Counted from the first letter of the stretch, positions 27,073 through 36,060 are shown. The stretch: 64,000 bases of DNA from Anaerocolumna sedimenticola (GCF_009931695.1 NZ_CP048000.1:5412501-5476500), one strand, 5' to 3'. Notes: a model not told the origin generated them from the sequence alone. Program-made: numbers and translations.

Positions 27073-27432
27073 ATGGAATATGAATTAGGGTTTTGGAAAT
27101 ATAAAGAGGGTATATACAAAAATAATCAGAGAGTATATACCCTGTTAAGCAGAGACGAAGAAGTATATGGTATTGATGATTTACCCACCAGTGACATACT
27201 TGAGGATTTAAAGGAGGTTTTTAATGATTGGAAACTGGTTGAGGAAAATGAATATGAAAAAGAAAATTCAGGTTTCTTTCAGTTTACGGTGAAGAAAAAT
27301 TTCGTTCGCTTTGACTGTTATCAAATGGATGAAGACGATATGAACAAATTCATCGACATTATGTATGAATATGATTGTCCTCTCTATGACCCTCAGGAAA
27401 ATAAACGTTTTGATGAACGTAATGATGAGTAA
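27073..27432 (+). CDS. Hypothetical acidic protein, 119 residues
   Basis: I do not recognise a family. The ATG at 27073 has GTGAGGAT upstream. The protein is rich in Glu, Asp, Tyr and Phe, begins MEYELGFWKYKEGIY and ends in a charged tail, with no signal peptide, membrane segment or cysteine motif (a single Cys pair near the end is isolated). It looks like a small soluble cytoplasmic protein. It converges with the AEC transporter gene with only six bases between the stops, and is preceded by element A4. Confidence 0.7.
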   Translation: MEYELGFWKYKEGIYKNNQRVYTLLSRDEEVYGIDDLPTSDILEDLKEVFNDWKLVEENEYEKENSGFFQFTVKKNFVRFDCYQMDEDDMNKFIDIMYEYDCPLYDPQENKRFDERNDE

Positions 27433-27438
27433 GGAAAA

Positions 27439-28380
27439 CTAAATCACACCGAATAAATTTCCTAAATAGGTCCAGGTAAATAAGGTAACTATGGAACAAA
27501 TGGAAGTTACAACAATAATCAAGGCTGCCAATTCACCATTTCCCCCCATCTGATCGGACATGGTAAAGGAAGCAACTGCCGTCGGAGAAGAAAATAACGA
27601 CATTAAGGCCACCAGCTCCGGTCCTCGAAAACCGATTACGATTGCGACGGGAAGAACAAAAGCAGGAATGATAACCAGCTTACCTAAAGCGCAGGCTGTC
27701 AGTTTTATCCGATAACGGGCAAACCCGTTAAAAGTAAAGGTTCCGCCAAGTACAATTAAAGCCAGAGGTGTGGCCATACCTCCTACATCGCTTATAACAT
27801 CCATTAACATATCAGGAAGTTTTATACCGGATAACAGAAAAAGAATGCCTATGAAGATACCAACCACCATAGGGTTTTTAGCAACTCCAGCCATTACACT
27901 TACCACATTCATTTTGGCATCACGATATGACTCAAACAAAAAAACCACCAACGTATTATATATAAATACAGTCAAAGCAGCGAGTAAAGATACCATCCCC
28001 AGAACATCGCTATCCGGATAGATGGAACCTACTATGGTTAAACCAAATAAAACATTATTGGATCTGAAAATCCCCTGGACCATAGTTGCCGCATCACTTC
28101 TGTTTTTTACAAAATGGGGCATTAAAAAGTATAAAATAAGAAAAGTAGTACAGGTTGCAGCTCCTCCGAAAATCAGTAGCACAGGATTTACATCTGCTAA
28201 AAAATCCGAGGTATAGATGTTTTTAAAAAGCACTACCGGCAGAAATATTGAGAAAATCATTTTATTGATCTGTTTTAAAGTTGCATCTGTTAAATGAATC
28301 GTTCGTTTTAATATGTATCCCAATGCCATAAGGATAAACATAGGGAATACCACACGAAACGAAAGTAAAAGTCCTTCCAT
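27439..28380 (-). CDS. AEC-family transporter (auxin efflux carrier-like permease)
   Basis: Membrane carrier of about 313 residues with ten hydrophobic segments arranged in two halves. The first half opens LLSFRVVFPMFILMALGYILKRT and the second has the typical GGMATPLALIVLGGTF motif before a cytosolic linker. Bacterial members carry malate, malonate or similar organic acids. The start is ATG 28380 with TTGGAGGAAAG directly upstream; the TTG at 28392 overlaps that ribosome site and is rejected. Substrate unknown. Confidence 0.9.
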   Translation of the reverse strand: MEGLLLSFRVVFPMFILMALGYILKRTIHLTDATLKQINKMIFSIFLPVVLFKNIYTSDFLADVNPVLLIFGGAATCTTFLILYFLMPHFVKNRSDAATMVQGIFRSNNVLFGLTIVGSIYPDSDVLGMVSLLAALTVFIYNTLVVFLFESYRDAKMNVVSVMAGVAKNPMVVGIFIGILFLLSGIKLPDMLMDVISDVGGMATPLALIVLGGTFTFNGFARYRIKLTACALGKLVIIPAFVLPVAIVIGFRGPELVALMSLFSSPTAVASFTMSDQMGGNGELAALIIVVTSICSIVTLFTWTYLGNLFGVI

Positions 28381-28560
28381 ACTTTCCTCCAATTATATAT
28401 TATCATAAACTTACAGTGATATTGTTTATAAATGAACCATTATAAGTCGAAATCTGATTTTTTTGAGTACCGCGTTTTATCTTATCACATATTTTGGTAA
28501 ATTAAAAGAGATAAAAAGTAAACAATAGTTTCATTTATGAACGAATCAAAGCAGGAAAAG

Positions 28561-28605
28561 TACAAAAGTATTCCGGCCGTTCCATTCCCTGCCGGAATAC
28601 TTTTG
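28561..28605 (-). terminator. Terminator of valS
   Basis: Stem CAAAAGTATTCCGGC / GCCGGAATACTTTTG, with T-rich sequence on both sides. Confidence 0.75.
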
Positions 28606-28645
28606 CTTTTTTTAACTTTAACTTTACAATAATCCTAAATTCATA

Positions 28646-31015
28646 CTAATTAAATTTGTAGATAATTTCTTTGCTATTGGTACAGGCCAATAAATCTTTT
28701 TCTGTTTCTTTAAAATTCCTTTCATAGGTTTTGTCACAGGTAACTGTAATCAATTTCATCTCATCTTTCATGGACATATTGTGCTCCGACTTATATTTAC
28801 GAACCTCCATAATTAATCGCTTTAACTCTTCTCCAAAGGTCAGGAGCTCCTGATTAACACTTTCCTCCCCATCCCATTCCAAATTATGAATGGATATCTC
28901 CTTTTCCCTTTCACGGTAAAATTCCTGATAAATATAATCGGTAATATGAGGAGTATAAATAGCATAAAGTTTCAAGATACCTAATAAGGCATGGTATATG
29001 GCATATTGCCCGGATTTTCTTGCTTCTGTTCCATGTTTATCCGGTTGATAGAGCCTTTCCTTTATGATCTCAATATAATAATCACAGAAGTCTTTCCAGA
29101 ATAAATCATCCATTTCATGCCTTGCCTGCCCAATTTCATATTCATCCAATAGAGCTGCCGATTTTATGGTGGTTTCTTTAACCCGTTCCAGTATCCATAG
29201 ATCAACCGGTTTTAATTTGGGTTTATTATTTATGTCTACATCTTCTAAATGGGATAAAACAAATCTGGATGCATTCCATAGCTTAGTGATAAACCTTTTT
29301 GAAGTTTTTAACTCTTCTTCGCTAAAGAAAGTATCCGTACCTAATTTGGAATTAGCAGCCCAATATCGCATAACATCTGCGGAATGGTTATCAATTAAGT
29401 TGATCGGGGAATTTTCTGCATTATTCTTTGATTTACTTATCTTTTCACCTTTTTTGGCCAATACGAAACCGCTGATCATAATATCTTTCCACGGTATCTG
29501 GTTGGTATGGTACAAACTTTTTACAATGGTATAAAATGCCCAGGTACGAATGATTTCATGAGCTTGTGCTCGCATTCCCATAGGTAAAATAATATCCCTT
29601 CTGTCATCTTCCTCCCCAAATCTGGCATTAATAAGAGGTGTAACGGAAGAAGTAGCCCAGGTATCAAAAACAGCAGTTTCCGGTATAAATTCGGAGCAGC
29701 CGCAACTGCAGGTTTGTTTTGGTTTATTTTCCAAAGGATTAACCGGAAGTTCCTCCTCATCTGCAAATACTGCCCTGCCGCATTCCTTACAATACCATAC
29801 CGGAAAGGGCACCCCAAAATATCTCTGCCTGGAGATACACCAATCCCACTTTAAATTTACTACCCATAACTGATATCTGGTTTTCATACTTGCTGGATAC
29901 CAGTTAATTTCATCCGCTGCTTTTAGGAATCTTTCCTTATCCGATAAAATATCAATATACCATTGGCTGGATGGAATGATTTCAATCTCCTTTCCACAGC
30001 GTTCATGAACAGCAACGGTGTGGGTGATTTCCTCCTGTTTTATTAATAAGGACTTTTCCTTTAAAAGACGTATCATCTCCTCTCTTGCTTCTTTTACTTT
30101 CATACCACCCAGGTAAGGTACTTCCTCACTGATTTTTCCATCTGGTTTTATTACCTGTTTTAATGGAAGTTTATATTTTTCAAACCAAACCGTATCCGCA
30201 GTATCTCCAAAGGTTGCACACATAACAACTCCGGTACCTTTCTCCATACTTACTTCTTCATCCGCTAATATAGGTATTGTAAAATCATAAAGAGGAACCC
30301 TTGCTGTTTCACCTATATAGGAAACATACCTCTCATCACTGGGATTAACAAACAGGCATACACATCCATATAATAATTCCGGACGGGTTGTCGCAATGGT
30401 AAGTGCTTCCCTATCCGTCTTAAATTCCAGATAATTAAAGGTACTGTCTAAATCTTTCGTATCCAGCTCAGCCTGTGCGATAGACGTCTGACATTCCGTA
30501 CACCACAAAACCGGTGACTCTTTTCGGTATGCTTTTTTCATTTTAACCAGTTCTAAAAAAGAACGTTGGGATATTCTCTGGGTTTTTGGTGCGGCCGTAC
30601 GATATTGCTGATTCCAGTCAACACTAAAACCAAGAGATTCCCACATTTGTTTAAATTCCTCTTCATATTTTTCTGAAACAGCCATACATTTTTTCCCAAA
30701 TTCACTTCTGGGCAGATCTTTGGCATGAATTTTTTCAGATTTTTCAATCAGCCGTTCTGTTGGTAAACCGTTATCATCAAAACCAAAGGGGTAAAATACG
30801 TCAAAGCCCTGCATTCTTTTAAATCTTGCTATCATTTCTGCCTGGGTATAGGAAAATACATGGCCTATATGAAGGTTTCCGCTTACTGTTGGCGGAGGGG
30901 TATCAATGGAAAATACCTTCTTTGTTCTTCCATTCTGAAATCCATAAATCTCATTCTCTTTCCATAACTTTTGCATTTCTTTTTCTGCTTTTTTAAAATC
31001 ATACTTTTTATCCAT
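28646..31015 (-). CDS. valS: Valyl-tRNA synthetase, short form
   Basis: Class I aminoacyl-tRNA synthetase that charges tRNA-Val in the cytoplasm. The ATG at 31015 has GAAGGAGG upstream. The ATP-binding HIGH element is in PPTVSGNLHIGHVFSY near residue 40, and the KMSKS-like loop is AKKGEKISKSKNNAENSP near 530. A CP1 editing domain lies between, and zinc-knuckle-like Cys clusters occur at CTECQTS, CKECGRAVF and CSCGCSEF. At 789 residues it is shorter than the usual bacterial ValS of about 880 and has no long C-terminal coiled coil, which suggests a different (archaeal-like) ValS branch. Upstream is a T-box leader, so expression should respond to uncharged tRNA-Val. Confidence 0.95.
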   Translation of the reverse strand: MDKKYDFKKAEKEMQKLWKENEIYGFQNGRTKKVFSIDTPPPTVSGNLHIGHVFSYTQAEMIARFKRMQGFDVFYPFGFDDNGLPTERLIEKSEKIHAKDLPRSEFGKKCMAVSEKYEEEFKQMWESLGFSVDWNQQYRTAAPKTQRISQRSFLELVKMKKAYRKESPVLWCTECQTSIAQAELDTKDLDSTFNYLEFKTDREALTIATTRPELLYGCVCLFVNPSDERYVSYIGETARVPLYDFTIPILADEEVSMEKGTGVVMCATFGDTADTVWFEKYKLPLKQVIKPDGKISEEVPYLGGMKVKEAREEMIRLLKEKSLLIKQEEITHTVAVHERCGKEIEIIPSSQWYIDILSDKERFLKAADEINWYPASMKTRYQLWVVNLKWDWCISRQRYFGVPFPVWYCKECGRAVFADEEELPVNPLENKPKQTCSCGCSEFIPETAVFDTWATSSVTPLINARFGEEDDRRDIILPMGMRAQAHEIIRTWAFYTIVKSLYHTNQIPWKDIMISGFVLAKKGEKISKSKNNAENSPINLIDNHSADVMRYWAANSKLGTDTFFSEEELKTSKRFITKLWNASRFVLSHLEDVDINNKPKLKPVDLWILERVKETTIKSAALLDEYEIGQARHEMDDLFWKDFCDYYIEIIKERLYQPDKHGTEARKSGQYAIYHALLGILKLYAIYTPHITDYIYQEFYREREKEISIHNLEWDGEESVNQELLTFGEELKRLIMEVRKYKSEHNMSMKDEMKLITVTCDKTYERNFKETEKDLLACTNSKEIIYKFN

Positions 31016-31065
31016 GAAAATACCTCCTTCTATTTGCAGATACAAGCAGAACGTTAAAGATAAGG

Positions 31066-31362
31066 GAAAAAAAATCGCCCTAAGCTTTACGCTTAGGGCG
31101 AACTAACGTGTCCGTGGTACCACCTAAATTCAGTATAATACTGCTCTCTGTCAGTACGGGAAAATAAATTCCGATACTGCTTTCCCTGATAACGGTGGAA
31201 ATTTCCGTTGGAGTCTACTAAGATAATACGGATTATCCGTTGGATCCAAAGCTCAAAGGCTACTTCCCTGCTTCCATTACGAAGATTTTCACCAGCCATC
31301 TTCTCTCTGTGCATCCGGATAAGCAAGTACTCCTCCTCATCAACGCTTTTGCCTGTAAATGT
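31066..31362 (-). promoter_or_regulatory. T-box leader of valS, candidate specifier GTA (Val)
   Basis: The conserved T-box core GGTGGTACCACGG is at 31111-31126 on the minus strand. It is followed by a terminator with arms CGCCCTAAGC / GCTTAGGGCG and eight T. At the 5' end, CGTT..GATGA..GGAGTA has the Stem I base with its kink-turn and AGTA motif, pairing with CTCCAACG at 31205-31213. In the opposite loop, just before CTCC, lies GTA (31216-31218), a valine codon. The order Stem I, specifier, T-box, terminator is complete. Confidence 0.92.
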
Positions 31363-31369
31363 TAGTTAC

Positions 31370-31397
31370 ATTATAGCATTTTGGATTTCATTGTCAA
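31370..31397 (-). promoter_or_regulatory. Consensus sigma-A promoter of the T-box/valS transcript
   Basis: Minus strand TTGACA, 16-base spacer, TATAAT, directly before the T-box. Confidence 0.85.
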
Positions 31398-31468
31398 TCC
31401 CTTTTATTTGTACGTGGATACATGTCTTTATTTGGACTTCCATAGACCGTTAAACGGTTCTGACATAC

Positions 31469-31783
31469 CTAATTATTTCCGGTATACGAGCTGATACCGC
31501 CTGTTACATTAATTACATCAAATCCCTGCTTTGATAAAAACTTACAGGTCTGACTGCTTCTTACTCCTGATTGACACATGATATAATATGTTTTGTCTTT
31601 ATCCAAATATTGATTCGGGTTATTAATTAGATTATCCATAGGAATATTTTTTGCCGTTTTTATACTTCCCGTTTTATATTCATATGGCTCCCGTATATCT
31701 ATAATATCTGCCTTTCCGATTAAATTATCCAATTCATTTGCAGATACGTTTTTTCCCGAAACTTTTTTTAATAATCCCAGCAT
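31469..31783 (-). CDS. Rhodanese-like single-domain protein
   Basis: Sulfurtransferase-like protein of 104 residues. The rhodanese fold is seen in NVSANELDNLIGKADIIDIREPYEYKTGSI. The active-site loop CQSGVRSSQTC carries the persulfide Cys, and VINVTGGISSY closes the domain. No signal peptide, so cytoplasmic. AGGAGGTAA precedes ATG 31783. It is single-copy between valS and an MFS gene. Probable role in sulfur transfer or redox handling, not assignable further. Confidence 0.9.
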   Translation of the reverse strand: MLGLLKKVSGKNVSANELDNLIGKADIIDIREPYEYKTGSIKTAKNIPMDNLINNPNQYLDKDKTYYIMCQSGVRSSQTCKFLSKQGFDVINVTGGISSYTGNN

Positions 31784-31806
31784 AGATTACCTCCTAAATA
31801 AGTCAT

Positions 31807-31862
31807 ATGATAGGAACAAAAACCTGTTCCTATCATCAGATGTACGGCGGAAAAACACCGCC
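31807..31862 (-). repeat. Two hairpins in the leader of the rhodanese gene
   Basis: A perfect 12-bp stem ATGATAGGAACA / TGTTCCTATCAT (31807-31836) and a GGCGG/CCGCC stem with a T-rich loop (31846-31862), just upstream of the ribosome site. No known riboswitch is recognised. Confidence 0.45.
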
Positions 31863-31963
31863 TTTTAGTTCCTATAATCCTATGTACGCATTTAACAGCG
31901 CCTTTTATAAATTATATTATGCCGCAATTATATTGTAATTATGAATCAACTTCCGTAACCAGG

Positions 31964-33136
31964 TTACGAAAGTTTCTGCTCCGCTGCTATACGGTTAATC
32001 ATCTCAGAAGATATTATCATTAATACAATAAAAATTAATAAAAAGAATGGTAATATTATTATTCCCGTAACTTCCGAGAGAAATCCAAATGCGGGAGGCA
32101 TAAAGGTACTTCCTACATAAGCAAAAGCCATCTGTATTCCCATAATCGCCTGGGATATTTCTTTACCAAATCTTCTGGGCGTCTCATGGAGCATACCAGG
32201 ATATATGGGAGCACATCCTAATCCGATAAGAATAAATCCCGCTAAGCTAAAATACTTTGAGAAAGGCAGTAGCAAAGATATTCCACCTAAAGTACAGATT
32301 GCCTGACCTAATCGTATTAATGATATATTGTTCATTTTCATTGCAAGAAAACCGGATAAAAATCTGCCTGCCGTAATACCTAAATAATACAGGGATACCC
32401 ATTTTGCCGCAGTATTAGCAGATAATCCTAAATGTTGCACAAGAAATGTTCCTCCCCATAAACCGGTTGTGGTTTCCACCGCGCAATAACAAAAAAACGA
32501 TAACAGAGCTGCTTTTGCTCCTTTCATCCCAAATAACATAGGTATGGTTGCATTCTGTTTCTCTTCCTGTGTTAGCTCCGTTTTCGTTTCAAAGGATTTC
32601 CATATAGGTAAAGATAAAAATAATAAAACGACCAATATGATTTGTATTACGGATACGGTAAGATATCCTTTGTTCCAACCGCCGGTTTTAGTTAAAAACA
32701 TTGACATGATAAAGGGACCTGCAGTTGCGCCGATTCCCCAGAAACAATGTAACCAGTTCATGTGATTTGCTTTATAATGTAATGCAACAAAATTATTAAG
32801 GGCAGAATCAACGGAACCGGCTCCAAGCCCTAACGGGATTGCAAAAACACACAACCAGATGAAATGGGGCATAGCATAAAACCCAAGAAGTGCAAAGCCT
32901 GTCATAAAAACACTGATTGCAGTAACTTTACCTGTACCCAATCTTCTGATTATTTTTTCACTGAAGAAGCTAGAAATAATTGTTCCCCCTGATATAATCA
33001 TGGTAATAATACCGGCAAAAGATACCGGAACCGATAATTCCGTATGCATAACCGGCCAGGCCGATCCTAACAGGGAATCCGGTAATCCCAGACTGATAAA
33101 TGCAATATAGATGATAATTAATAATATTGTTGCCAT
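31964..33136 (-). CDS. MFS transporter, FucP/YbjJ-like
   Basis: Twelve-segment major facilitator of 390 residues starting at ATG 33136 with AAAGGGAG upstream. The N-terminal GLPDSLLGSAWPVMHTEL and the LGLGAGSVDSALNNFVALHYKANHMNWLHCFWGIGATAGPF region are typical of the sugar-type FucP-like branch. Segment 10-11 has GLGCAPIYPGMLHETPRRFG. The first half carries the RRLGTGK loop between segments 2 and 3. Sugar or sugar-alcohol transport is a reasonable guess, but the substrate is unknown. Confidence 0.9.
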   Translation of the reverse strand: MATILLIIIYIAFISLGLPDSLLGSAWPVMHTELSVPVSFAGIITMIISGGTIISSFFSEKIIRRLGTGKVTAISVFMTGFALLGFYAMPHFIWLCVFAIPLGLGAGSVDSALNNFVALHYKANHMNWLHCFWGIGATAGPFIMSMFLTKTGGWNKGYLTVSVIQIILVVLLFLSLPIWKSFETKTELTQEEKQNATIPMLFGMKGAKAALLSFFCYCAVETTTGLWGGTFLVQHLGLSANTAAKWVSLYYLGITAGRFLSGFLAMKMNNISLIRLGQAICTLGGISLLLPFSKYFSLAGFILIGLGCAPIYPGMLHETPRRFGKEISQAIMGIQMAFAYVGSTFMPPAFGFLSEVTGIIILPFFLLIFIVLMIISSEMINRIAAEQKLS

Positions 33137-33396
33137 ATAAACTTCTCCCTTTTACAATTTAACCGGCTATTAACTTAAATATAGCAGGATTATTCTAATT
33201 ATTGATTAATCTCTCTGAATACGAATTCAGTATATTAAGATGAATAAATGTCTTTTGATACATTTTCTCAACACAAATTATAATTCAAATTTCCGGATTA
33301 GGTAAAACTATTAATTTATACCTAATGTTAAAATAATGCCTGGTTATTCCAGATCTTGTTTCCTACTCATAAACTACCTGCCGTTTGTTAACCAGT

Positions 33397-33978
33397 TTAA
33401 ATCAAGCTTTCATATACTAAGTTATCTAATTTCTCATTTAATTTACTATATATTCCCCTCATCCAAACTTCATTGGACAGATTTACAGCATCCTTTCTGT
33501 CCACCCACTTCACACCGCTGTTTTCATCTGCTTTTATCCGTAACATCTCGCTGTCATCCGCCTCCAATAAATACGTAATGTTCAGATGCAGATGGGAAGA
33601 AACATATTTTTCCCTTTTGACATGACCATTAACACAAAGAATTTCCAGGGAGTAAATATCTGTCAGAACAGGTTTTATATTAATAATTCCCGTCTCTTCT
33701 TTTGCTTCCCGAAGTGCTACGGATATCAGGTCTGTCTCTCCGTCCGCATGTCCTCCAGTCCAGGCCCAGCTATCATATATATTGTGGTATATCATCAAGA
33801 CTTTCGACCGATCCTGATTTACTATCCAGGAGGAGCCCGTTATATGGGCGATTTCGTTCTCTCTTGTAAAAATATTATCAAATAAATCCACATATTTAAG
33901 TATAATTTTTCGGTCGTTTTCCTCCTGCTCATTCCATGGGTTATATTGTTTTATTTGCTTGTAGAAATTATTTTTCAT
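33397..33978 (-). CDS. NUDIX hydrolase
   Basis: Nucleoside-diphosphate-linked pyrophosphatase superfamily, 193 residues. The Nudix box is GHADGETDLISVALREAKEETGI (about residues 78-100), with the Gly, the REAKEE metal-binding part and the closing Gly in place. The N-terminal 60 residues contain YKQIKQYNPWNEQEENDRKIIL, found in larger NUDIX proteins of this type. Substrate unknown. Its 5' region contains an unusual T-rich tandem repeat. Confidence 0.9.
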   Translation of the reverse strand: MKNNFYKQIKQYNPWNEQEENDRKIILKYVDLFDNIFTRENEIAHITGSSWIVNQDRSKVLMIYHNIYDSWAWTGGHADGETDLISVALREAKEETGIINIKPVLTDIYSLEILCVNGHVKREKYVSSHLHLNITYLLEADDSEMLRIKADENSGVKWVDRKDAVNLSNEVWMRGIYSKLNEKLDNLVYESLI

Positions 33979-33995
33979 CCTAATCCACCCTATTT

Positions 33996-34082
33996 TCTAT
34001 TCTTTTGTTTTTCTAATCTTTTGTTTTTATTCTTTTTTTATTCTTTTGTTTTTATTCTTTTGTTTATTCTATATTTTGTTTC
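33996..34082. repeat. T-rich tandem repeat (unit close to TTATTCTTTTGTTT)
   Basis: About five imperfect units of 14 bases in tandem, directly upstream of the NUDIX start on its non-template side. On the transcribed sense it is an A-rich stretch (AAACAAAAGAATAA) that could act as an enhancer of translation or a slippage-prone spacer. Confidence 0.7.
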
Positions 34083-34243
34083 TTATAAACTAAATAAACA
34101 GTGTTATATTATTTGTTCATTCCTATTGATATCCTATTTCATTGTATATCCCTATTAATAATAATCCATTTATCACCAATAATCAAATCAATATTTTGTG
34201 AGTATTTAACCATATTATCAGGATATTAATGTAAACGTAATAT

Positions 34244-35620
34244 CTAACCCTTTGCTTTTAACTTACCTATAAACCAGATCTGGAAAATAAGAATCAAAAC
34301 ACCCAAGATATAAAATACCTTTCCTAATCCGATATAATCTCCAATAAAACCGCAAATAGGGAAAATAACTATCATTGCAGCCGAAAACATCACGCTGCTC
34401 ACAGATATAATCGTAGCTCTCTGCGCTGACGGTATTAACTGATTTAATGCGTTGGATGATATGGGATATAATAGTGATCCAAAAAAACTCTGGATTAAAA
34501 ATGCGGTAATTGCCATATATGTATGATTTAATCCAAATGCTGCAATAAAAACTGCTAATCCCGATGCACCGATATATTTCTCTTTCTCGCCAAACATACG
34601 GCTGAACTTTTCTGCGGATAATGCTCCAAAAGACGCAAAAATACCGCTAAGTAATATAACAAAAGAGATCTGTATTTTATTTAATCCTAAATTATATAGA
34701 TGCTGTTGACCATAAAAGTATGTTGCCGTTGCAAAAGCAGTTACTACCGGATAAAATATCAGTACACGTCTGACTGGTTTATTTTGTTTAAAAACAGCTA
34801 CGCAGGTTATAAAATGTTTCCTAACCGTACTTTTCTCCCTATTTTCCCTATCAAGCAATGCTTTGGGTTCGTGAAAAAAACTCCCGTTAAATAATGCCGT
34901 CACACTGATTATCATACCTGCCGTATATGCGTAGAAATAAGAAATTTCAGCTATGATTCCGCCTAAAAAGGAGGCAAAACCACTTGCCGCTTCCTGTATA
35001 AAATTTAACCTGCCGTTAATCTTTAAAAACTCTTTTTCCCTTTTCAGTTTTTTTAAACTATCATAAACGAGAGCCTCTTCGGACCCTGAATTTAAATTAT
35101 AGCTTAAAGCGGAAAAGGCAAAAGCTAAGCAGTAACCCCAGAAGTGATTACTTGTTATCATAAGAAATCCGGATAGAACTGCAGAAAGTCTCCCAAATAT
35201 TATGGTTCTTTTTCTTCCTACTAAATCAGCCATAGCCCCGGTTGGTACTTCAAAAAAGAAACTGATAATGTGAAAAAATCCCTCCAGAAGGCCAATTTGA
35301 CCTAAAGACATACCTTTATAACTCAAATATAAAACCCATATTGCCCCGGTCAGGTTGAAGCTGGAAATAAAGCGATATATATAATCTGTTTTAATATTAC
35401 GACTTAAACCACGGGTATCTTCCTTTGTAGATTTCTTATTATCAGTGAACTCACTGCCAACAGCTATACTATAAAGTGTTTTAATTTCGTTTTTTTTATT
35501 TTCACTGGCTACATTTTTTATTGTTTCACTTTTTATTATTTTATCTTTTACTATTTCATTGTTTCTATTATGAATTTCATATAACTCATTATCTTGAATT
35601 TTTATATTATTTTCCATCAT
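34244..35620 (-). CDS. MFS transporter with long Asn/Lys-rich N-terminal extension, attenuator-controlled
   Basis: Twelve-segment major facilitator of 458 residues. The transport core begins near residue 80 (DYIYRFISSFNLTGAIWVLYLSYKGMSLGQIGLLEG). It has the loop 2-3 motif GAMADLVGRKRTIIFGR, which is the family A motif of drug-efflux-type MFS proteins. The first 75 residues are hydrophilic, rich in Asn, Lys and Glu and low in complexity, unlike most relatives. ATG 35620 has GGAAAGGATA upstream. A leader peptide and attenuator lie upstream, a feature of drug-inducible exporters, so an efflux role is inferred. Confidence 0.88.
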   Translation of the reverse strand: MMENNIKIQDNELYEIHNRNNEIVKDKIIKSETIKNVASENKKNEIKTLYSIAVGSEFTDNKKSTKEDTRGLSRNIKTDYIYRFISSFNLTGAIWVLYLSYKGMSLGQIGLLEGFFHIISFFFEVPTGAMADLVGRKRTIIFGRLSAVLSGFLMITSNHFWGYCLAFAFSALSYNLNSGSEEALVYDSLKKLKREKEFLKINGRLNFIQEAASGFASFLGGIIAEISYFYAYTAGMIISVTALFNGSFFHEPKALLDRENREKSTVRKHFITCVAVFKQNKPVRRVLIFYPVVTAFATATYFYGQQHLYNLGLNKIQISFVILLSGIFASFGALSAEKFSRMFGEKEKYIGASGLAVFIAAFGLNHTYMAITAFLIQSFFGSLLYPISSNALNQLIPSAQRATIISVSSVMFSAAMIVIFPICGFIGDYIGLGKVFYILGVLILIFQIWFIGKLKAKG

Positions 35621-35691
35621 ACTATCCTTTCCGGTTTTGAATTAGACTTAATAAAAGGATAAGTCCGAATCCTGCCCTGAGGGCTTTTTAT

Positions 35692-35755
35692 TTCGCGTGC
35701 GCGTTCAAATTATTGCAAGCAAGCTTACCAATTCTCACTTTGCTTTCGCGAAAAT
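35692..35755. repeat. Dispersed repeat, family C, copy 2
   Basis: Matches the 64-bp sequence at 25273-25336 with about four substitutions. Here it lies between the attenuator terminator and the MFS ribosome site, so it would be in the transcribed leader. Adjoining 35668-35691 (CCTGCCCTGAGGGCTTTTT) resembles module 2 of family D. Confidence 0.75.
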
Positions 35756-35789
35756 AAAAAAACCTGCTTCCTTTCTATTGGAAACAGGT
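35753..35789 (-). terminator. Attenuator terminator ahead of the MFS gene
   Basis: Minus strand CCTGTTTCC ... GGAAGCAGG, 9 bp with one G-T pair, followed by TTTTTTTATTTT. Confidence 0.85.
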
Positions 35790-35860
35790 TACTGCCGGAT
35801 GTTATAGTATTTCTATGGTAAGAAACAACTAAACTTCCCTAAAAAAGGGCGCAGTAACCC
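35785..35860 (-). promoter_or_regulatory. Antiterminator arms of the MFS attenuator
   Basis: GGTTACTGC (minus strand, 35851-35859) and GCAGTAACC (35787-35795) are perfect 9-base complements. The second overlaps the 5' arm of the terminator, so the two hairpins exclude each other. The first arm starts three bases after the leader stop codon, within the footprint of a ribosome at the stop. I do not see a strong third hairpin that would sequester it inside the leader. Confidence 0.65.
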
Positions 35861-35863
35861 AAT

Positions 35864-35905
35864 TTAAGGAATTTGTTCCGTTAAAAGTGAGACCGCTGCA
35901 AACAT
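35864..35905 (-). CDS. Leader peptide of 13 residues (MFAAVSLLTEQIP)
   Basis: Short ORF with AAAAGGA ten bases before ATG 35905, ending three bases before the antiterminator arm. Position, ribosome site and following attenuator fit a drug-sensing leader. No amino-acid run of biosynthetic type. Confidence 0.55.
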   Translation of the reverse strand: MFAAVSLLTEQIP

Positions 35906-36060
35906 AAATTCTATATCCTTTTATTTCGGAATTAAGTTTCACGTGTTTCTTTCCTTTCCATAATTGTTCAAATAATACACCATTAATACATTATTTAATA
36001 TAACATCAACTTATTGTGAAAATCAAGTTTATTTTATCAAAATTATTCCATACAGTTTCA

